From positions 620,001-684,000 of the forward strand of contig NZ_NBDP01000030.1 of assembly GCF_004123845.1 (NCBI RefSeq): 64,000 nucleotides of DNA. Reading direction: 5' to 3'. Made by a program: the position numbers and the translations under genes. The notes beneath the pieces are model-generated. The model was not told the origin of the DNA. It searched no databases and was given only the letters and a program-made list of their open reading frames with translations. Positions 52,433 to 60,869 of the stretch are shown in pieces (the first letter of the stretch is position 1; every line of letters starts with the position of its first letter). The stretch comes from Allobosea sp. Tri-44. GTDB lineage: Bacteria > Pseudomonadota > Alphaproteobacteria > Rhizobiales > Beijerinckiaceae.

Positions 52433-52642
52433 TCAGGCGACGGCGAGATTGCCGGCGGAAGACTTGCCGGTCTTGCGATCGGCGATCAGCTCGTACGAGA
52501 CGACCTGGCCCTCGCGCAGCTCGCGCAGGCCGGCCCGCTCGACGGCGGAAATGTGGACGAAGATGTCCTGACCGCCGTTCTCAGGGGTGATGAAGCCATA
52601 GCCCTTGGTGGCGTTGAACCACTTGACGGTGCCCTTGTTCAT
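52433..52642 (-). CDS. Cold-shock protein (CspA family)
   Basis: A 69-residue protein, [39 protein letters not shown]..., with both RNA-binding motifs (KGYGFI and DIFVHI). It binds single-stranded nucleic acid and melts RNA structure. The 289-base gap upstream probably contains its promoter and a long 5' leader. The adjacent DEAD-box helicase, same strand, is a natural functional partner. Confidence 0.95.
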   Translation of the reverse strand: MNKGTVKWFNATKGYGFITPENGGQDIFVHISAVERAGLRELREGQVVSYELIADRKTGKSSAGNLAVA

Positions 52643-52931
52643 AACGGGACTAATCCTTGCACTTCAGATCCGCGTATTCGTGAAACCCAGGACCGGACGC
52701 GCGGACGCCTTGCCATGGTCTTGTAGCGACGTGTGGTGGATCTGAAGTGGCCCGCCGGCTGGAATACCCGCGCGGAGGATTGGCCAGAACCGGCCGCATC
52801 TCGTCTTACATCGGTCGATCTAGCATAAATTGCAAGGCCGGTCCAGCAGAGCGGGTTTTCCTCATCACCGCGGCCCATTGAACAACCGTGCGTCGAGCTG
52901 GTTGTGGTCGGTAAACCATCGGAGGCTAGCG

Positions 52932-53426
52932 ATGCCGATCACGCTGAAAGGTTCCTGTCGCTGCGGCAAGGTGAGCTTCACAGCCGACAGTCACACGCCG
53001 GTGCCATACCAGCTCTGCTACTGCTCGATCTGCCGCAAGACCGCGGGCGGTGGCGGCTTCGCGATCAACATCATGGCGGATGCGGCGACCCTCGATATCG
53101 AAGGCGAAGACTTGATCGGCATCTTTCACGCCGAAATCCGGGACGATGCGGGCCGCTGTGAAAGATCGCGCGGCGAGCGACGCTTCTGCAAAGGCTGCGC
53201 GACAGCTTTATGGGTCTACGATCCCGCCTGGCCGGAACTCATTCACCCCTTTGCGTCCGCAATCGACAGCGAGCTTCCGAAAGCCAGCGAGAAGACCCAC
53301 TTGCTGCTCCGCTTCAAGGCAGCTTGGGTCGAACCCCACATCGGACCCCGCGATCAACGCTTCGACGGCTACCCCGAGGAATCGATCGAAGACTGGCATC
53401 GCAAACGCGGGCTCTGGGTCGATTAG
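52932..53426 (+). CDS. GFA family protein (glutathione-dependent formaldehyde-activating type)
   Basis: A 164-residue zinc-binding protein, start at 52932 after GGAGG. The Cys pairs of the family are all present: GSCRCGKV, CYCSICRKTAGGGG, and RRFCKGCATALWV. Only some relatives bind glutathione and formaldehyde; most have no proven function. It stands alone, convergent with the decayed HAD fragment. Confidence 0.9.
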   Translation: MPITLKGSCRCGKVSFTADSHTPVPYQLCYCSICRKTAGGGGFAINIMADAATLDIEGEDLIGIFHAEIRDDAGRCERSRGERRFCKGCATALWVYDPAWPELIHPFASAIDSELPKASEKTHLLLRFKAAWVEPHIGPRDQRFDGYPEESIEDWHRKRGLWVD

Positions 53427-53437
53427 GACAGCGAAGC

Positions 53438-53556
53438 TCAGCCGAGTTCGCGCACCGGATCGACCAGCCCGCCGAGATCGGAGAGCTTGCGCAGGTACGA
53501 CGTCCCGGTCGGCTCCTCTGCATGCTCCAGTACCCCAGCGAGATCGTGAAACACTG
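53438..53556 (-). pseudogene. C-terminal fragment of a HAD hydrolase paralogue
   Basis: The minus strand reads VFHDLAGVLEHAEEP, then TGTSYLRKLSDLGGLVDPVRELG and a stop. It closely parallels the end of the intact HAD protein encoded at 54499 (VPHDLTWALEHAEEP ... RKLADLSGL). Only about 40 codons remain, with no start. Confidence 0.75.
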
Positions 53557-53573
53557 CCGCAGTCTACGAGGCG

Positions 53574-54515
53574 TCAGTCGATCGCGATATCGAACGTCAC
53601 CGGGTAGTGGTCCGAGCCATAGCTGCCGGCGCCATAGCGTACATCGACCGCCCTGACGTTGGGGCTCGCCAGCAGATTATCGAGCAGGACGACAGGTGTG
53701 AAACGGTCTGCGGGCCATGATGCGCCCAATGTCGCGTGGCGGCGCAAATTCGCCCGGAATGCCAGAGTGTTGAGCTTGAGCGAAAAGGGGGTGAGGTTGA
53801 AATCGCCGACCAATATCTGCGTGTCGCTTGCCTGCCGCAAGCGCTCGGCGAGCCAATCCATCTGATCGACCTGCATCGCCGGTTGAAACGGATAGGCGAG
53901 ATGCAGACCGGTGATCACATAGGGCCGGCCCGCACCGGCAAAGCGCGCCCAGACGATCGGCGGAGCCAGGCGCGTGCGATCCGAAAATCCGGCGTCGAGC
54001 CAGCCAAGCTTCGACAGCAGGACGAGACCGCAATTGCGCCGGGCACAGGAAACCACATGCGGATATTTGTCCCTGAGCTGCGGGACGATCTCCTGTTCCA
54101 GACGGCTGCCGATCTCCTGAAGCACGACGACATCCGCATCGGTCTCACGCAGGAAGCCGACCACCGCCTGTGGTTCGCGATTGTGGATCCAGAGATTGAA
54201 GGTCGTCACGCGCAAGGTCGACCGAGGGGCCGACGAGGCCTGGGCCATGAGTGGCAGCGACGCCAGCACGAGGTTGGCGATCAGGACTGAAGCACTGATG
54301 CGAAGCAGCGCACGACCACCCGCCCACCAGGCCGCAGCCACGACCAGGCTTGAAACAGCGAGCAGCAGCCAGCGGAAATGATTGATCAGCTCCAGATAGG
54401 GGAATGCTCCTGCGAATAGACCGAGCAAGGTAGCAACCGCAGTGGCGATGGCGGCAAGCCCGATCAGATATCGCGCGACGCGGCGCAGGCGAGTGACCTC
54501 AGGACTCGATGTCAT
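53574..54515 (-). CDS. Endonuclease/exonuclease/phosphatase family membrane protein
   Basis: A 313-residue protein. Three N-terminal membrane helices (about residues 14-40, 48-66, 72-92) are followed by an EEP domain on the periplasmic side. Catalytic motifs are TTFNLWIHN (Asn), VVLQEIG (Glu), GLHLAYPF (His), VGDFNLTPFS (Asp/Asn) and YGSDHYPVTF (Asp/His). Such membrane-tethered EEP proteins hydrolyse phosphodiesters of lipids or nucleotides; the substrate is not known. It overlaps the HAD gene upstream by 17 bases, so the two form an operon. Confidence 0.87.
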   Translation of the reverse strand: MTSSPEVTRLRRVARYLIGLAAIATAVATLLGLFAGAFPYLELINHFRWLLLAVSSLVVAAAWWAGGRALLRISASVLIANLVLASLPLMAQASSAPRSTLRVTTFNLWIHNREPQAVVGFLRETDADVVVLQEIGSRLEQEIVPQLRDKYPHVVSCARRNCGLVLLSKLGWLDAGFSDRTRLAPPIVWARFAGAGRPYVITGLHLAYPFQPAMQVDQMDWLAERLRQASDTQILVGDFNLTPFSLKLNTLAFRANLRRHATLGASWPADRFTPVVLLDNLLASPNVRAVDVRYGAGSYGSDHYPVTFDIAID

Positions 54516-55200
54516 GCAGCACCGACGTCAATCCGCTGAGATCGGCCAGCTTGCGGTAACGCGCATGGCCGGCCGGCTCCTCGGCATGCTCCAGCGCCCA
54601 GGTCAGATCATGCGGCACATGGACGGCCCAGGCGCCGGCGGCGAGCGCCGGCACGATGTCCGACTTCAGCGAGTTGCCGACCATCAGAGCCCGCTCCGGC
54701 CCATCGCCATGGCGCGCGAACAGCTTCGCATAGGTCACTGCGCTCTTCTCGCTGACGATCTCGACCGCATCGAAGAAATCGCCGAGGCCGGACTGCGCCA
54801 GCTTGCGCTCCTGGTCGAAGAGATCGCCCTTGGTGATCAACACCAGCCGGTAGCGGCCGGCGAGAGCGGCGAGCGCGTCCTGCGCATGCGGCAGGGTCTC
54901 GACCGGGTGGGTCAGCATCTCGCGCCCGGCGGCGAGGATCTCGCCGATAACCGACTGCGGGACCTGGCCGCGGGTGACCTCGAGCGCGGTCTCGATCATC
55001 GAGAGCGTGAAGCCCTTGATGCCGAAACCGTAGAAGGCGAGGTTGCGCTTCTCCGCCTCGAGCAGCTTGCCGGAGATCTCGGCCGCCTCGCCATGCTCGC
55101 CGAGCAGCGCGACGAAGCGGTCCTCCGTCAGCCGGAAGAACTGCTCGTTCTGCCAGAGCGTGTCGTCGGCATCGAAGCCGATGGTGGTGAGGGTCTTCAC
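54499..55200 (-). CDS. HAD family hydrolase
   Basis: A 233-residue haloacid-dehalogenase-type hydrolase. Motif I is TIGFDADDTLWQNE with the nucleophile Asp, motif II LVLITKGD, a Lys in SEKSA, and motif IV VGNSLKSDIVPALAAGAWAVHVP. The cap is helical and inserted after motif I (C1 type). It probably hydrolyses a small phosphate ester. First of a two-gene unit with the EEP gene. Confidence 0.92.
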   Translation of the reverse strand: MKTLTTIGFDADDTLWQNEQFFRLTEDRFVALLGEHGEAAEISGKLLEAEKRNLAFYGFGIKGFTLSMIETALEVTRGQVPQSVIGEILAAGREMLTHPVETLPHAQDALAALAGRYRLVLITKGDLFDQERKLAQSGLGDFFDAVEIVSEKSAVTYAKLFARHGDGPERALMVGNSLKSDIVPALAAGAWAVHVPHDLTWALEHAEEPAGHARYRKLADLSGLTSVLHDIES

Positions 55201-55213
55201 AGCAAGTTTCCGT

Positions 55214-55294
55214 CATTGCGAGCGAAGCGAAGCAATCCAGCGGTCTCGCTCAGCGGCCCCTAGATTGCTTCGTCACTTCGCTCCTCGCAATGAC
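55214..55294. repeat. Palindromic intergenic repeat (GTCATTGCGAGCGAAGCG type)
   Basis: GTCATTGCGAGCGAAGCGAA and its partner near 55270-55294 (TTCGCTCCTCGCAATGAC) can form a hairpin across about 80 bases, between the HAD and ppdK genes. This REP-like sequence is common in alphaproteobacteria. Confidence 0.82.
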
Positions 55295-55304
55295 GAGGAG
55301 CGCC

Positions 55305-57989
55305 TCAGGCGTCCTTCGCCTTGATCGCCCCCAGCGCCGCCTGCGCGGCGGCAAGGCGCGCGATCGGCACGCGGAAGGGCGAGCAGGAGACGTAGTCGAG
55401 TCCGACGCTCTCGCAGAAGCCGATCGAGGCGGGGTCACCGCCATGCTCGCCGCAGATGCCGAGCTTGATGTCCGGCCGGGCCTTGCGGCCACGCTCGACG
55501 GCGATCCTGACCAGCTCGCCCACGCCATCCTGGTCGATCGTGACGAAGGGATCGGATTCGAGCAGGCCACGCGCCGTGTAGGCACCGAGGAAGGAGCCGG
55601 CATCGTCGCGGCTGATGCCGAGCGCGGTCTGCGTCAGGTCGTTGGTGCCGAAGGAGAAGAATTCGGCGCTCCTGGCAATCTCCTCCGCCCGCAGCGCGGC
55701 GCGCGGCAGTTCGATCATGGTGCCGACCTGATAGGTCAGTTCGCTGCCGCTCTCCTTGCGGACCGCCTCGGCCATCGCATCGATCCGGCCCTTGACCAGG
55801 TCGAGCTCGGGCGCGCCCATGACGAGCGGCACCATCACCTCGGGGATGACCGGATGGCCGGTCTCCTTGGCAGCGATCACCGCTGCCTCGAAGATGGCCC
55901 TGGCCTGCATCTCGGCGATCTCGGGATAGGCGACCGCGAGGCGCACGCCGCGGAAGCCGAGCATCGGGTTGATCTCGTGCAGTTCAGCGGCACGGCGTTT
56001 CAGCTTGTCGATGGTCGTGCCCATCGCCGAGGCGACCTCGGCGATCTCGTCATCGGTGTGCGGCAGGAACTCGTGCAATGGCGGATCGAGCAGGCGGATC
56101 GTCACCGGCAGGCCCTGCATGATGGCGAAGAGCTCGACGAAGTCCTGGCGCTGCATCGGCAGGAGCTTGGCGAGCGCAGCGCGCCTGCCCTTCTCGTCCT
56201 CGGCCAGGATCATCTCGCGGACGGCGAGGATGCGGCCGGCGTCGAAGAACATGTGTTCGGTACGGCAGAGCCCGATACCCTCGGCGCCGAACTCGCGCGC
56301 CGCCTTGGCGTCACGCGGGGTCTCGGCATTGGCGCGGATCTTGAGACGCCGCACCTTGTCGGCCCAGCCCATCAGGGTCCTGAAGTCGCCGGAGAGCTCC
56401 GGCTGCTGCATCTTGACCTCACCGAGCAGGACCTGGCCGCTGCTGCCGTCGATGGTGATGAAATCGCCGGCCTTCAGCGTCGTCGGCCCGACGGTCATCG
56501 TGCCCTTGGCGTAGTCGACGCGGATCTGGCCGGCACCGGAGACGCAGGGCTTGCCCATGCCGCGCGCCACGACCGCCGCATGCGAGGTCATGCCGCCGCG
56601 CGTGGTCAGGATGCCTTCGGCGGCGTGCATGCCGTGAATGTCCTCCGGGGACGTCTCGACGCGCACAAGGATGACCTTCTTGCCGCCCTTCTTGGCGGCT
56701 TCGGCCGCCTCGGAGGTGAAGACGATCTCGCCGGCAGCGGCGCCGGGCGAGGCCGGCAGGCCACCGGTCAGCACGCGCCGCTCGGCCTTGGTGTCGATGG
56801 TCGGATGCAGCAGTTGGTCGAGCGCGCCGGGCTCGACACGGCCGACCGCTTCCTTCTCGCTGATCAGGCCTTCGTGGGCGAGCTCGACCGCGATCCTGAG
56901 CGCCGCCTTGGCGGTGCGCTTGCCGGAACGGGTCTGCAGCATCCAGAGCTTGCCCTCCTGGATGGTGAACTCCATGTCCTGCATATCGCGATAGTGCTTC
57001 TCGAGGATGCCGTAGATGCGGCAGAGCTCGGCATAGGCCTCCGGCATCGCCTTTTCCATCGAAGGCTTGTCGGAGCCGGCCAGGGCCTTGGCCACCTCGG
57101 TGATGTCCTGCGGGGTGCGGATGCCGGCGACGACGTCCTCGCCCTGGGCGTTGATCAGGAACTCGCCATAGAGCGCGTTCTCGCCGGTCGAGGGATTGCG
57201 GGTGAAGGCGACGCCGGTCGCCGAGGTCTCGCCCATATTGCCGAAGACCATCGACTGGACGTTGACCGCCGTGCCCCAGGAGGCGGGGATGCTGTTGAGC
57301 TCGCGGTACTTGATGGCGCGGGCGTTCATCCAGGAGGAGAAGACGGCGCCGACCGCGCCCCAGAGCTGCTCCTGCGGATCCTGCGGAAAGTCGGAGCCGA
57401 GCTCCTTCTTCACGATGTCCTTGTACTTGCCGACCAGCACTTTCCAGTCGTCGGCCGAAAGGTCGGTGTCGAGATTGTAGCCCTTGCGCTCCTTGTAGTC
57501 CTCGAGCGCCTCCTCGAAATGGCCGTGGTCGATGTCGAGCACGACGTTGGAATACATGGTGATGAAGCGGCGATAGCTGTCGAAGGCGAAGCGGGCATCG
57601 CCCGAGGCCTTGGCGACGGCTTCGACGGTGACGTCGTTGAGCCCGAGATTGAGGACGGTGTCCATCATGCCCGGCATCGAGGCGCGCGCCCCCGAGCGAA
57701 CCGAGACGAGCAGGGGATTGGCCGGATCGCCGAAGGTCTTGCCGGTGAGCTTGGCCATGCCGCCCAGTGCCGCCTTGACCTCAGCGTCGAGCGCCGCCGG
57801 GAAGTTCTTGCCGTTGTCGTAGTACCAGGTGCAGACCTCGGTGGTGATGGTAAAGCCCGGAGGCACCGGAAGTCCGAGATTGCTCATCTCGGCCAGGTTC
57901 GCGCCCTTGCCGCCGAGCAGGTTCTTCATGCCTGCCTCGCCCTCGGCCTTGCCGTCGCCGAAGGTGTAGACCCACTTCTCGCCTGCCAT
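55305..57989 (-). CDS. ppdK: Pyruvate, phosphate dikinase
   Basis: An 894-residue enzyme that interconverts pyruvate + ATP + Pi and phosphoenolpyruvate + AMP + PPi. The start is the ATG at 57989 (MAGEKWVYTFGDGKAEG), preceded by GGGAAAGGCAGG. The nucleotide-binding domain opens with LLGGKGANLAEMSNLGLPVPPGFTI. The swivelling phosphohistidine is in TTRGGMTSHAAVVARGMGKPCVSG. The C-terminal PEP/pyruvate barrel has GFRGVRLAV, VMVPLV, FSFGTNDLTQTALGISRDD and GICGEHGGDP. It feeds gluconeogenesis, which suits growth on organic acids via the ethylmalonyl-CoA pathway. The long antisense frame is a shadow. Confidence 0.96.
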   Translation of the reverse strand: MAGEKWVYTFGDGKAEGEAGMKNLLGGKGANLAEMSNLGLPVPPGFTITTEVCTWYYDNGKNFPAALDAEVKAALGGMAKLTGKTFGDPANPLLVSVRSGARASMPGMMDTVLNLGLNDVTVEAVAKASGDARFAFDSYRRFITMYSNVVLDIDHGHFEEALEDYKERKGYNLDTDLSADDWKVLVGKYKDIVKKELGSDFPQDPQEQLWGAVGAVFSSWMNARAIKYRELNSIPASWGTAVNVQSMVFGNMGETSATGVAFTRNPSTGENALYGEFLINAQGEDVVAGIRTPQDITEVAKALAGSDKPSMEKAMPEAYAELCRIYGILEKHYRDMQDMEFTIQEGKLWMLQTRSGKRTAKAALRIAVELAHEGLISEKEAVGRVEPGALDQLLHPTIDTKAERRVLTGGLPASPGAAAGEIVFTSEAAEAAKKGGKKVILVRVETSPEDIHGMHAAEGILTTRGGMTSHAAVVARGMGKPCVSGAGQIRVDYAKGTMTVGPTTLKAGDFITIDGSSGQVLLGEVKMQQPELSGDFRTLMGWADKVRRLKIRANAETPRDAKAAREFGAEGIGLCRTEHMFFDAGRILAVREMILAEDEKGRRAALAKLLPMQRQDFVELFAIMQGLPVTIRLLDPPLHEFLPHTDDEIAEVASAMGTTIDKLKRRAAELHEINPMLGFRGVRLAVAYPEIAEMQARAIFEAAVIAAKETGHPVIPEVMVPLVMGAPELDLVKGRIDAMAEAVRKESGSELTYQVGTMIELPRAALRAEEIARSAEFFSFGTNDLTQTALGISRDDAGSFLGAYTARGLLESDPFVTIDQDGVGELVRIAVERGRKARPDIKLGICGEHGGDPASIGFCESVGLDYVSCSPFRVPIARLAAAQAALGAIKAKDA

Positions 57990-58304
57990 AGCCTGCCTTT
58001 CCCAACGTTGGTGACCGGCATTGAACGCCGGCGCGCCCGCATGGTTTCGCATTTGCGGCAGCGCCTGCTGCAACGCACCGCGCGGCGTGGTCATGCCGAA
58101 AACCGCATGAACAATCAATGATCATGCGGTTGAGCCATCTCGGCGCCCAGCAATATCAGGCCGGGCGTCGACGGGCGGCGCAATATGGCCAAGGCCGGCG
58201 CCGCGCGATAGGGTGCAGTCCCGCCTTGAAAAGCGGCAGCGGCGGCCGATCCAATGGTTGCCAGCGCCGCCCCTCGCCTGCCCAGAACGACGCCGAAGCG
58301 AACG

Positions 58305-59450
58305 ATGCGCCTGAACGACTGCCACAACTTCCACGACTTCCGTACCCTTGCCAGGAAGCGACTGCCGGGCCCGATCTTCAACTACATCGACGGCGGCGCC
58401 GATGACGAGGTTACCCTCCGGCGGAACTCCGAGAGCTTCGAGCGCTGCGACCTCGTTCCTAACGTCCTGCGCGGCGTGAGCAGCGTCGACACCTCGGTCA
58501 CGGTGATGGGCCAGAAGCTCGCCGTGCCGTTCTACTGCTCGCCAACGGCCCTGCAGCGCCTGTTCCATCACCAGGGCGAGCGCGCGGTCGCCGCGGCTGC
58601 GGCGCGCTATGGCACCATGTTCGGGGTCTCGTCGCTCGGCACTATCAGCCTGGAGGAGTTGCGAAAGACCCATAGCGGCCCGCAGGTCTACCAGTTCTAC
58701 TTCCACAAGGACCGCGGCCTGAACCGGGCAATGATGGAGCGCGCCAAGGAGGCCGGCGTGAACGTGATGATGCTGACGGTCGACAGCATTACCGGCGGCA
58801 ACCGCGAGCGCGACCTGCGCACCGGCTTCTCGATCCCGTTCCGGCTCAACCTCGCCGGCATGACGCAGTTCGCAATCAAGCCGCAATGGGCGCTGAACTA
58901 TCTCACCCATGAGAAATTCAGCCTGCCGCAGCTCGACACACATGTGGACATGGGTGGCGGCGTCATGTCGATCAGCCGCTATTTCACCGAGATGCTCGAC
59001 CCGGCGATGACCTGGGACGACGTCGCCGAGATGGTCAGGCTCTGGTCCGGGCAATTCTGCCTGAAGGGCATCATGTCGGTGGCCGATGCGAAGCGCGCGG
59101 TCGAGATCGGCTGCACCGGCATCATCCTGTCCAACCATGGCGGCCGGCAGCTCGATGGCTCGCGCGCGGCCTTCGACCAGCTCGCCGAGATCGTCGATGC
59201 TGTCGGCGACCGCATCGACGTGATCATGGATGGCGGCATCCAGCGCGGCTCGCATGTGCTGAAAGCCCTGTCGCTCGGCGCCAAGGCCGTCGGCGTCGGG
59301 CGCTACTATCTCTACCCGCTCGCAGCCGCCGGACAGCCCGGCGTCGAACGCGCCCTCGGTCAGCTCAAGACCGAAGTCGAGCGCGGCATGAAGCTGATGG
59401 GCGTGACCGGGCTCGATCAGCTGTCACGCGAGAATTTGCGGTTCAGATAG
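58305..59450 (+). CDS. FMN-dependent alpha-hydroxy acid dehydrogenase (LldD-like)
   Basis: A 381-residue flavoenzyme. The start at 58305 (MRLNDCHNFHDFRTLARKRLPGPIFNYIDGGADDEVTLRRN) fits the family. Catalytic and FMN-binding motifs are SPTALQRLFHHQGERAVAAAA, YQFYFHKDRG, MLTVDS, GCTGIILSNHGGRQLDGS with the proton-abstracting His, and DVIMDGGIQRGSHVLKALSLGAKAVGVGR. It oxidises an L-2-hydroxy acid such as L-lactate or glycolate, passing electrons on. It is divergent from ppdK, consistent with lactate-to-PEP metabolism, though the substrate is not fixed by sequence. Confidence 0.92.
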   Translation: MRLNDCHNFHDFRTLARKRLPGPIFNYIDGGADDEVTLRRNSESFERCDLVPNVLRGVSSVDTSVTVMGQKLAVPFYCSPTALQRLFHHQGERAVAAAAARYGTMFGVSSLGTISLEELRKTHSGPQVYQFYFHKDRGLNRAMMERAKEAGVNVMMLTVDSITGGNRERDLRTGFSIPFRLNLAGMTQFAIKPQWALNYLTHEKFSLPQLDTHVDMGGGVMSISRYFTEMLDPAMTWDDVAEMVRLWSGQFCLKGIMSVADAKRAVEIGCTGIILSNHGGRQLDGSRAAFDQLAEIVDAVGDRIDVIMDGGIQRGSHVLKALSLGAKAVGVGRYYLYPLAAAGQPGVERALGQLKTEVERGMKLMGVTGLDQLSRENLRFR

Positions 59451-59474
59451 AGGCGACCCAAAAATGCCGACGTT

Positions 59475-59885
59475 TCACCGGTCCGGAGCGATCACCGGCA
59501 AACCGGGGAAATATGTCCGATAGCGCGATGCGTCGCGTGTGATCAGCGTGTAGCCGGCGACCGCCGCATGCGCGCCGATGAAAAAATCGGGAAGCGGCGA
59601 TTGCTTCACTCCGCCTCGGCTCTTGTAGGCAAGGAAGCACTTGCCGGCCAGAAATGCAGCGGCAAATGGAATCGGCTCCCGCTCCAGCATCGTCGTGGGG
59701 AGGGCGGCATCCAAATCCTCAACCCGTGAATAATGGGTCGAGATTTCGGCGTAGACCATCGCGTTGATCACAAGCCGCTGCCGATCAGCGGCCTCGGATA
59801 GGGCTCGCGCCGACCAGGCGGACCAGCGGGTGTCCTGCGTCAGAACGTCGAGCAGGACATTGCTGTCGACGAGAACTGCGCTCAT
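59475..59885 (-). CDS. PIN-domain ribonuclease toxin (VapC-like)
   Basis: A 136-residue PIN protein. The acidic positions are Asp in LVDSNVLLDVL, Glu in MVYAEISTHY, Asp in LPDFFIGAHAAV and the final ITRDASRYRTYFP. Its ATG overlaps the antitoxin stop by 4 bases. It would cleave RNA when released from the AbrB-type antitoxin. Confidence 0.9.
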   Translation of the reverse strand: MSAVLVDSNVLLDVLTQDTRWSAWSARALSEAADRQRLVINAMVYAEISTHYSRVEDLDAALPTTMLEREPIPFAAAFLAGKCFLAYKSRGGVKQSPLPDFFIGAHAAVAGYTLITRDASRYRTYFPGLPVIAPDR

Positions 59886-60121
59886 TCGGGCTCGCGCGTC
59901 AGCGCCATGATCTCATCGGTCGTCATGGCGATATCGCCCTTGCTGCGGCGCAGATGCGCAACAAGCCTGTCACCACGCCCCGGTTTGCGGTGCGCCATCG
60001 CCGGCATAATCCGAACAACCTTGCCGTCGAACTCGAAATCCACCTCGGTCTCAGGCAGAAGCCCCGCCCGCTCGCGAATATCGGCAGGAATGGTCACCTG
60101 GCCCTTGGACGTGATACGCAT
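59882..60121 (-). CDS. AbrB-type antitoxin
   Basis: A 79-residue protein, MRITSKGQVTIPADIRERAGLLPETEVDFEFDGKVVRIMP, an entire SpoVT/AbrB swapped-hairpin DNA-binding domain. A C-terminal tail (KGDIAMTTDEIMALTRE) binds the toxin. The ATG at 60121 starts the domain exactly and lies 10 bases from a near-perfect palindrome, the likely autoregulatory operator. Confidence 0.92.
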   Translation of the reverse strand: MRITSKGQVTIPADIRERAGLLPETEVDFEFDGKVVRIMPAMAHRKPGRGDRLVAHLRRSKGDIAMTTDEIMALTREPE

Positions 60122-60130
60122 AGGAGCCCC

Positions 60131-60154
60131 CTTACTCTTACACGTAAGAGTAAG
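60131..60154. promoter_or_regulatory. Palindromic operator of the AbrB/PIN toxin-antitoxin operon
   Basis: CTTACTCTTAC (60131-60141) and its exact reverse complement GTAAGAGTAAG (60144-60154), separated by 2 bases, just upstream of the antitoxin start. The AT-rich inverted repeat suits binding by AbrB-type dimers. Confidence 0.85.
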
Positions 60155-60192
60155 ACTTGGGCCGGGACACGGCAAGCTACGCCGGCACGTTC

Positions 60193-60687
60193 TTATCGCT
60201 GACGCCCGCGCGCCGCCTTCGGCCAGCGCAGCGGCCAATTGACGATGCGCTCGACGATCTCGTCCTCGGCGACCTCGTCCTCATTGGCGTAGACGCGATT
60301 TCTGACAGACACCCCTGCGGCGACGACCGTCTGCGGATCGCCCGAGACGAGCGGATGCCACCAGGGCAGGTCCCTGCCCTCGCCAACGAGCTTGTAGGCG
60401 CAGGTCGGTGGCAGCCAGGACAGTGTGCGCACCGCGTCCGGCGTCAGCGTGACGCAATCGGGAACGGTCTTCGAGCGGTTGGCGTAGTCATGGCAGCGGC
60501 AGGTCGATGCGTCGAACAGGCGGCAGCCAATATCGGTGGCGTGGAGCCGGCCGGTGTCGTCGTCCTCGAGCTTGACCAGGCAGCAGCGACCGCAACCGTC
60601 GCAGAGCGATTCCCACTCCGCCTCGGTCATCTCCTCGAGCGTCTTGGTGCGCCAGAAGGGCGCGCTATCGATCTTCGGGTCGGCCAT
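60193..60687 (-). CDS. YcgN/UPF0260 family cysteine-cluster protein
   Basis: A 164-residue protein with the YkgJ/YcgN cysteine cluster: [39 protein letters not shown], and CAYKL. The N-terminal [27 protein letters not shown] is the UPF0260 signature. It probably binds a metal or Fe-S cluster; the function is unknown. Confidence 0.9.
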   Translation of the reverse strand: MADPKIDSAPFWRTKTLEEMTEAEWESLCDGCGRCCLVKLEDDDTGRLHATDIGCRLFDASTCRCHDYANRSKTVPDCVTLTPDAVRTLSWLPPTCAYKLVGEGRDLPWWHPLVSGDPQTVVAAGVSVRNRVYANEDEVAEDEIVERIVNWPLRWPKAARGRQR

Positions 60688-60749
60688 GGCCGCTTATGCC
60701 CTGTCGCGGCGGCAGAGGGAAGCGTGCGAGCGTCGCAGCATGCGTGGTG

Positions 60750-60810
60750 CGTGCCTATATCTTAAATTCATTCTAATCTTTGTTTAGAGAAATTATAATC
60801 TATGAAAATT
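60750..60810. promoter_or_regulatory. AT-rich region before the iron importer, possible iron-responsive operator
   Basis: This short AT-rich stretch contains ATTCTAAT and TTTAGAGAAATTATAATC, with TTCTAA and TTAGAGAA as imperfect inverted halves. It resembles an Irr/Fur-type operator in composition and place, but the match is loose. Confidence 0.3.
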
Positions 60811-60869
60811 GACCGAATACTCGGATCGGCCTAACGGGAGGAAGAATTTCCCTGCTTGCGAGCTTCCCG

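Noticed and set aside
55290-58121. A 943-codon open frame on the plus strand
   Set aside because: Antisense to ppdK, with the same shadow composition and no recognisable motif.
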